Source: Chinchilla lanigera
Taxonomy: Eukaryota > Chordata > Mammalia > Rodentia > Chinchillidae
Direction: 5' to 3'
DNA: 64,000 nucleotides
NCBI RefSeq assembly: GCF_000276665.1
Contig: NW_004955425.1
Span: forward strand, 20,455,393-20,519,392
A model generated the notes under the pieces. It searched no databases. It was given only the letters and a program-made list of their open reading frames with translations, and had not been told where the DNA came from. Shown piece by piece: positions 61,144-64,000 of this stretch (its first letter is position 1; the number at the start of each line of letters is the position of its first letter). Position numbers and translations under genes: made by a program.

Positions 61144-61181
61144 CTTTCTGCTGTTATGTAGTGGTTTCCTCTGAAAAACCA
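61144..61181 (+). repeat. 38-bp dispersed duplication, copy B
   Basis: It begins CTTTCTGCTGTTATGTAGTG and differs from the copy at 59437 by two bases. Confidence 0.85.
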
Positions 61182-61238
61182 GCCCTCGGCTCTGGGTATT
61201 TCCTTAGTATTCTTTGCTTTCCTTAAGTGTTCTCTTAA

Positions 61239-61239
<1 letters not shown>

Positions 61240-61286
<47 letters not shown>
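61240..61286 (+). repeat. (TG)n microsatellite
   Basis: About 23 uninterrupted TG units. Confidence 0.95.
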
Positions 61287-61287
<1 letters not shown>

Positions 61288-61344
61288 ACATTCAGCTAGG
61301 TACACACACACTTTGTGAACCCACATGCCTGCAACTTTTCTGAC

Positions 61345-61505
61345 TACTTTTTAAATTGACAGACAGTAATTATATGTGTTCATGGGGCACAGTTTGCAAT
61401 CTTTCTTCAGCTTTGATGTGTGGCTACAAAGTGTGATGGGTGATGGTGGTAACCTCCATCTCCTCGACCATGAACGTTTATCATTTCTTTGTGTCGGGGC
61501 TTCTC
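61345..61505 (+). mobile_element. Old LINE-1 3' UTR fragment
   Basis: GTGTTCATGGGGCACAGTTT and CGTTTATCATTTCTTTGTGT are typical of L1M 3' UTR. Confidence 0.5.
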
Positions 61506-62032
61506 TTACTAGTTATAGTGGTTTAACCTTATAGGTTTCGCATTAAAATACACACTCTTTCTTCTTTATGATGGCCTTTTCTTTGTTTATTCCTTTGATT
61601 TGCCATTCATATGGGAAACAGAGATAATGTCAATCTCAGAACTGCTACAGAAAAGGAAGGTGTCATTTTCAAACCCTGTGTCATCACAGCCTATGTAGTG
61701 CTGACTTTGAAATTTCTGGTTTGAATACCAAGCTACTTAAAGCAGCCAGCCTTTACCCTGGCTGTGCCCTAGCGGGAAACCGGAGGCTTGGAACCAGGTG
61801 TGGCCTCCATCTCCAGCTGGGTCACAGTCTCTTCAAGATTGTCTTGATGTGCAACCAGTGTGGAATTAGAGAAGTAATCTGAGCGGCCACCCTTCCCATC
61901 ACTCACCCCTCTACCCTAGGAGGCAGCAAACAAAAATTGTAAAACATGTAAAACACGTAAAAGTGAGTAAAAGGTCAGACAGAGATCGCAGTCTACTGGA
62001 AGGCCTCTGCCTGGAGATGAGCATTGCTTTAG

Positions 62033-62205
62033 AGCAGTGGTTCTGAGCTGTGGGTGCAGGTGAGGTCATCGAGGGCCTGGGCCTCTGGGTTGGCTGCATA
62101 GTCTCCGCCCCACCCAGACCTAACCATCAGAAACTCTACAGTGGACCCAGGACGCCTGTTTTAACTGGCCTTGCAGGAGAGTCTGAAGTTCAAGAACAAT
62201 TGCCA
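62033..62205 (+). mobile_element. MER20-like hAT-Charlie MITE
   Basis: GAGCAGTGGTTCTGAGCTGT, CCCCACCCAGACCTAACCAT, CAGAAACTCTACAG and CCTGTTTTAACTGGCC match the family's layout. Confidence 0.5.
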
Positions 62206-62233
62206 GTTGGTTGGTTGGTTGGTTGGTTGGTTG
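62206..62233 (+). repeat. (TTGG)n microsatellite
   Basis: Seven TTGG units at the T-rich (3') end of an antisense B1 SINE. Confidence 0.85.
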
Positions 62234-62372
62234 ATTTGTGACAGGGTCTTGCTATGTAGTTCAGGCTGCCTTAAACTCACTATGCAGCCCAGGCTGGCCT
62301 CAAACTCAAAGCAATCCTCCTGCCTCAGCCCCCTGAGTGCAGGGATCACAGGTGTGCTCAACCATACTCTGT
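62234..62372 (-). mobile_element. B1 SINE, antisense
   Basis: GACAGGGTCTTGCTATGTAG to GGGATCACAGGTGTGCTCAA. Confidence 0.85.
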
Positions 62373-62676
62373 GCCTAACCTACGTTTTAAAAGATAATGA
62401 CTGTCCCTGGATCCCTTGGCAGGCTGGTTTACCCTCCAGCGGCAGAGCTTGAATGGATCAGTGAGCTTTCCTTCTGTTTCAGTCTCCAGATGACTGTGAT
62501 GCGTAGCCAGTGCGATGAGCATGCTGAAGCCACAGCACAATGGAGAGAGGAGAGAGGAGAGAGGGAGGGGAGGGCGGGAGGGAAAGAGCATGAAGACGTG
62601 TTTGGGGCATGCACCGCCTCCCGGAGGGGGTGGTCACCATGCGCTGCACACACGGACCCTAAACACACCCCACACG

Positions 62677-62711
62677 CACGTCTCGGAGTCAGTCACCCTA
62701 ACCCGCCACGC
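62677..62711 (+). repeat. 35-bp dispersed duplication, copy A
   Basis: It starts CACGTCTCGG and ends CTAACCCGCCACGC, matching 63282-63316 at 31/35. This copy lies in non-SINE sequence. Confidence 0.8.
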
Positions 62712-63009
62712 GTGGGGAGACGTCTAACCACTGACTGGCAAGAAAGCCCAGTGTCAGCATTTTCCAATTTCCTCCCACCGCGGGCTACTGAAGGCCACTG
62801 AGGGAGGTCACCGATGGGCCACTGGGACGTGGTGCACAGTAGCTGTCCTCAAAGCCAGGAAGAACCTGCTCCAGCACATACTACCCGAAACGCTTGCCAA
62901 AGCTGCTTCCAAAACTACTGGATACGCCACGTAATGTTTGTGATTGTCTAACATTTTATCTCCTTTGGATTCCTTGTAATTCTGAAACTGATATTCATTC
63001 TTAACAAAT

Positions 63010-63180
63010 CTCAGAATTGGACTTTTGTGATTCAGAAGCTAAAAAAATGTAATCACCATTTCTTGATAACTTCCATGTTTTAAGTGACATCAACTCTCAC
63101 AACAACATTATAGATGTTACTATTTTTATAAGGGGACCAGGGTCAGAAAAGTCTAGAAACCACCCCAAATCATACATAAT
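63010..63180 (-). mobile_element. MIR SINE, antisense
   Basis: CAACTCTCACAACAACATTA, TGTTACTATTTTTATAAGGG and CACCCCAAATCATACATAAT. Confidence 0.45.
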
Positions 63181-63189
63181 GAGTGACTG

Positions 63190-63270
63190 AGCTGGGTGGG
63201 TGGCACATGCCTGTCATACTAGCACTAGGGAGGCTGAAGCAGGAGAATTGCCTCAAATTCGAGGCCAGAG
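63190..63270 (+). mobile_element. B1 SINE, 5' half, disrupted
   Basis: AGCTGGGTGGGTGGCACATG to AAATTCGAGGCCAG; then replaced by non-B1 sequence that includes the 35-bp duplication. Confidence 0.75.
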
Positions 63271-63281
63271 CTGGGTCTCCC

Positions 63282-63316
63282 CACGCCTCGGAATCGGTCA
63301 CTCTAACCCGCCACGC
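63282..63316 (+). repeat. 35-bp dispersed duplication, copy B, inside a disrupted B1
   Basis: It starts CACGCCTCGG and ends CTAACCCGCCACGC. It lies just after the B1 segment GAGGCCAG (63261-63268), where a B1 would normally continue CCTGGGCTAC. Confidence 0.8.
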
Positions 63317-63358
63317 CAAATTGGCCCAGCTCTATGCATACATAGAAAGAAAAATCAA

Positions 63359-63590
63359 GCCAGGCATGGTGGCACACACCTGTAATCCCAGCACTTAGGC
63401 TGATGCGGGAAGATCACCACAAGCTCTGGCTAGCCTGGGCTATTTAGTAAGTCCAAAGCTAGTGTGAACTACACAGCAAGACACTGTCTGCAAAAAAATT
63501 AAGAAAAGTCAAAGGGCTGGAGGGTGCCACTCCATGATGGATGTGTGCTTAGCATGGGTGAGGCCCCGGGTTCAGTCCAAGCACCCAAAG
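63359..63590 (+). mobile_element. B1-ID composite SINE
   Basis: B1 part AGCCAGGCATGGTGGCACAC to GACACTGTCTGCAAAAAAAT; ID part GGGCTGGAGGGTGCCACTCC to CGGGTTCAGTCCAAGCACCC. Confidence 0.7.
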
Positions 63591-63839
63591 AGACCACCTT
63601 CTGTGTCCGAGAAGCCGCACAGATTTGCAGACGTGAAACCGGTGTCCGGAGGTCCCCATGCCCACCTAGCAGCCTCTCTGCGGTTCCTCATTCTGTGGTA
63701 GCCTTGCTGACCTCATGCACACAAGTACTGAAAATGGATTATCTGGGTTGTGACGAGATTAAATATACCTGCGGGACTTGCGGCGAGTCACGTCGTGGCC
63801 CTGTAACCCGGGTGCCCATGAGGAGAGGAACTGACTTCA

Positions 63840-64000
63840 GCTTCTCCTTTTAGGAACAAAAAACTTCAAGGCGCGTTTCCGGCAGAGTGCGCGCATCATT
63901 CAGAGCTGCCCTCCCGAGGACGCGAGCGCGCGGAGCACGCGCTGGGGCGGCGCGGGCCGTCTGGGAAGCGCGCGCCGTCTGGGGGGCGCGGGCCGTGGGG
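63840..64000 (+). other. CpG-dense edge with acceptor-like site; possible exon or CpG island start
   Basis: CTTCTCCTTTTAG ends at 63853. The following 147 bases are extremely CpG-rich and stay open in the frame that would continue the split Leu codon of the last MYPN exon. The encoded Arg/Gly/Pro-rich peptide does not resemble myopalladin. Imperfect tandem copies of CCGTCTGGG occur near 63957-63983. The stretch is cut by the window edge. Confidence 0.25.

Overview
The window is mammalian nuclear DNA from a rodent. It carries many 7SL-derived B1 SINEs and tRNA-Ala-derived ID SINEs, old B1-ID composite SINEs, LINE-1, LINE-2, MIR, MaLR LTRs and hAT-Charlie fossils. The ID consensus (ends GGTACC plus A-tail, GCGGCA in the A box) and the B1-ID dimers do not look murid. 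A squirrel-, beaver- or kangaroo-rat-side lineage is likely; Castorimorpha is my best guess, unproven.

The only protein-coding gene I can support is MYPN (myopalladin), on the + strand. Nine consecutive coding exons run from the start codon at 15655 to the donor at 58346. Every junction is in phase with AG/GT boundaries. They encode the N-terminus, Ig domain 1 (first two coding exons), a linker, Ig domain 2 (coding exons 5-8) and the first part of the Ser/Pro-rich middle region. The rest of the gene lies beyond the window. The first coding exon contains an assembly gap of 420 N, and the two sides are out of frame with each other, so the gap length is wrong.

Layout: 1-15.6 kb is upstream sequence or intron 1. 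It includes a candidate muscle-type promoter and noncoding first exon at 6.23-6.53 kb, a CpG-rich block at 11.47-11.73 kb and a perfect interstitial telomeric array at 12.89-12.97 kb. 15.65-16.37 kb is the first coding exon. 16.4-37.0 kb is a large intron with LINE-1 pieces, a nearly complete MaLR element (18.1-19.9 kb), an old antisense LINE-1 (24.9-26.4 kb) and a Charlie fossil (31-32.3 kb). 37-43.7 kb holds four coding exons. 43.7-53.0 kb is an intron with a MER5-like fossil, an E-box/TATA cluster, an assembly gap, a MaLR LTR and a 5'-truncated antisense LINE-1. 53.0-58.3 kb holds four coding exons, one only 24 nt. 58.3-64 kb is intron ending in a very CpG-rich stretch.

No RNA gene, CRISPR array or bacterial-type operon is present. 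No complete undescribed system was seen. The best unexplained signals are a 45-bp inverted templated insertion inside a SINE, other short local duplications, the telomeric array, unusual CpG enrichment of a conserved coding exon and the CpG-rich open stretch at the right edge.
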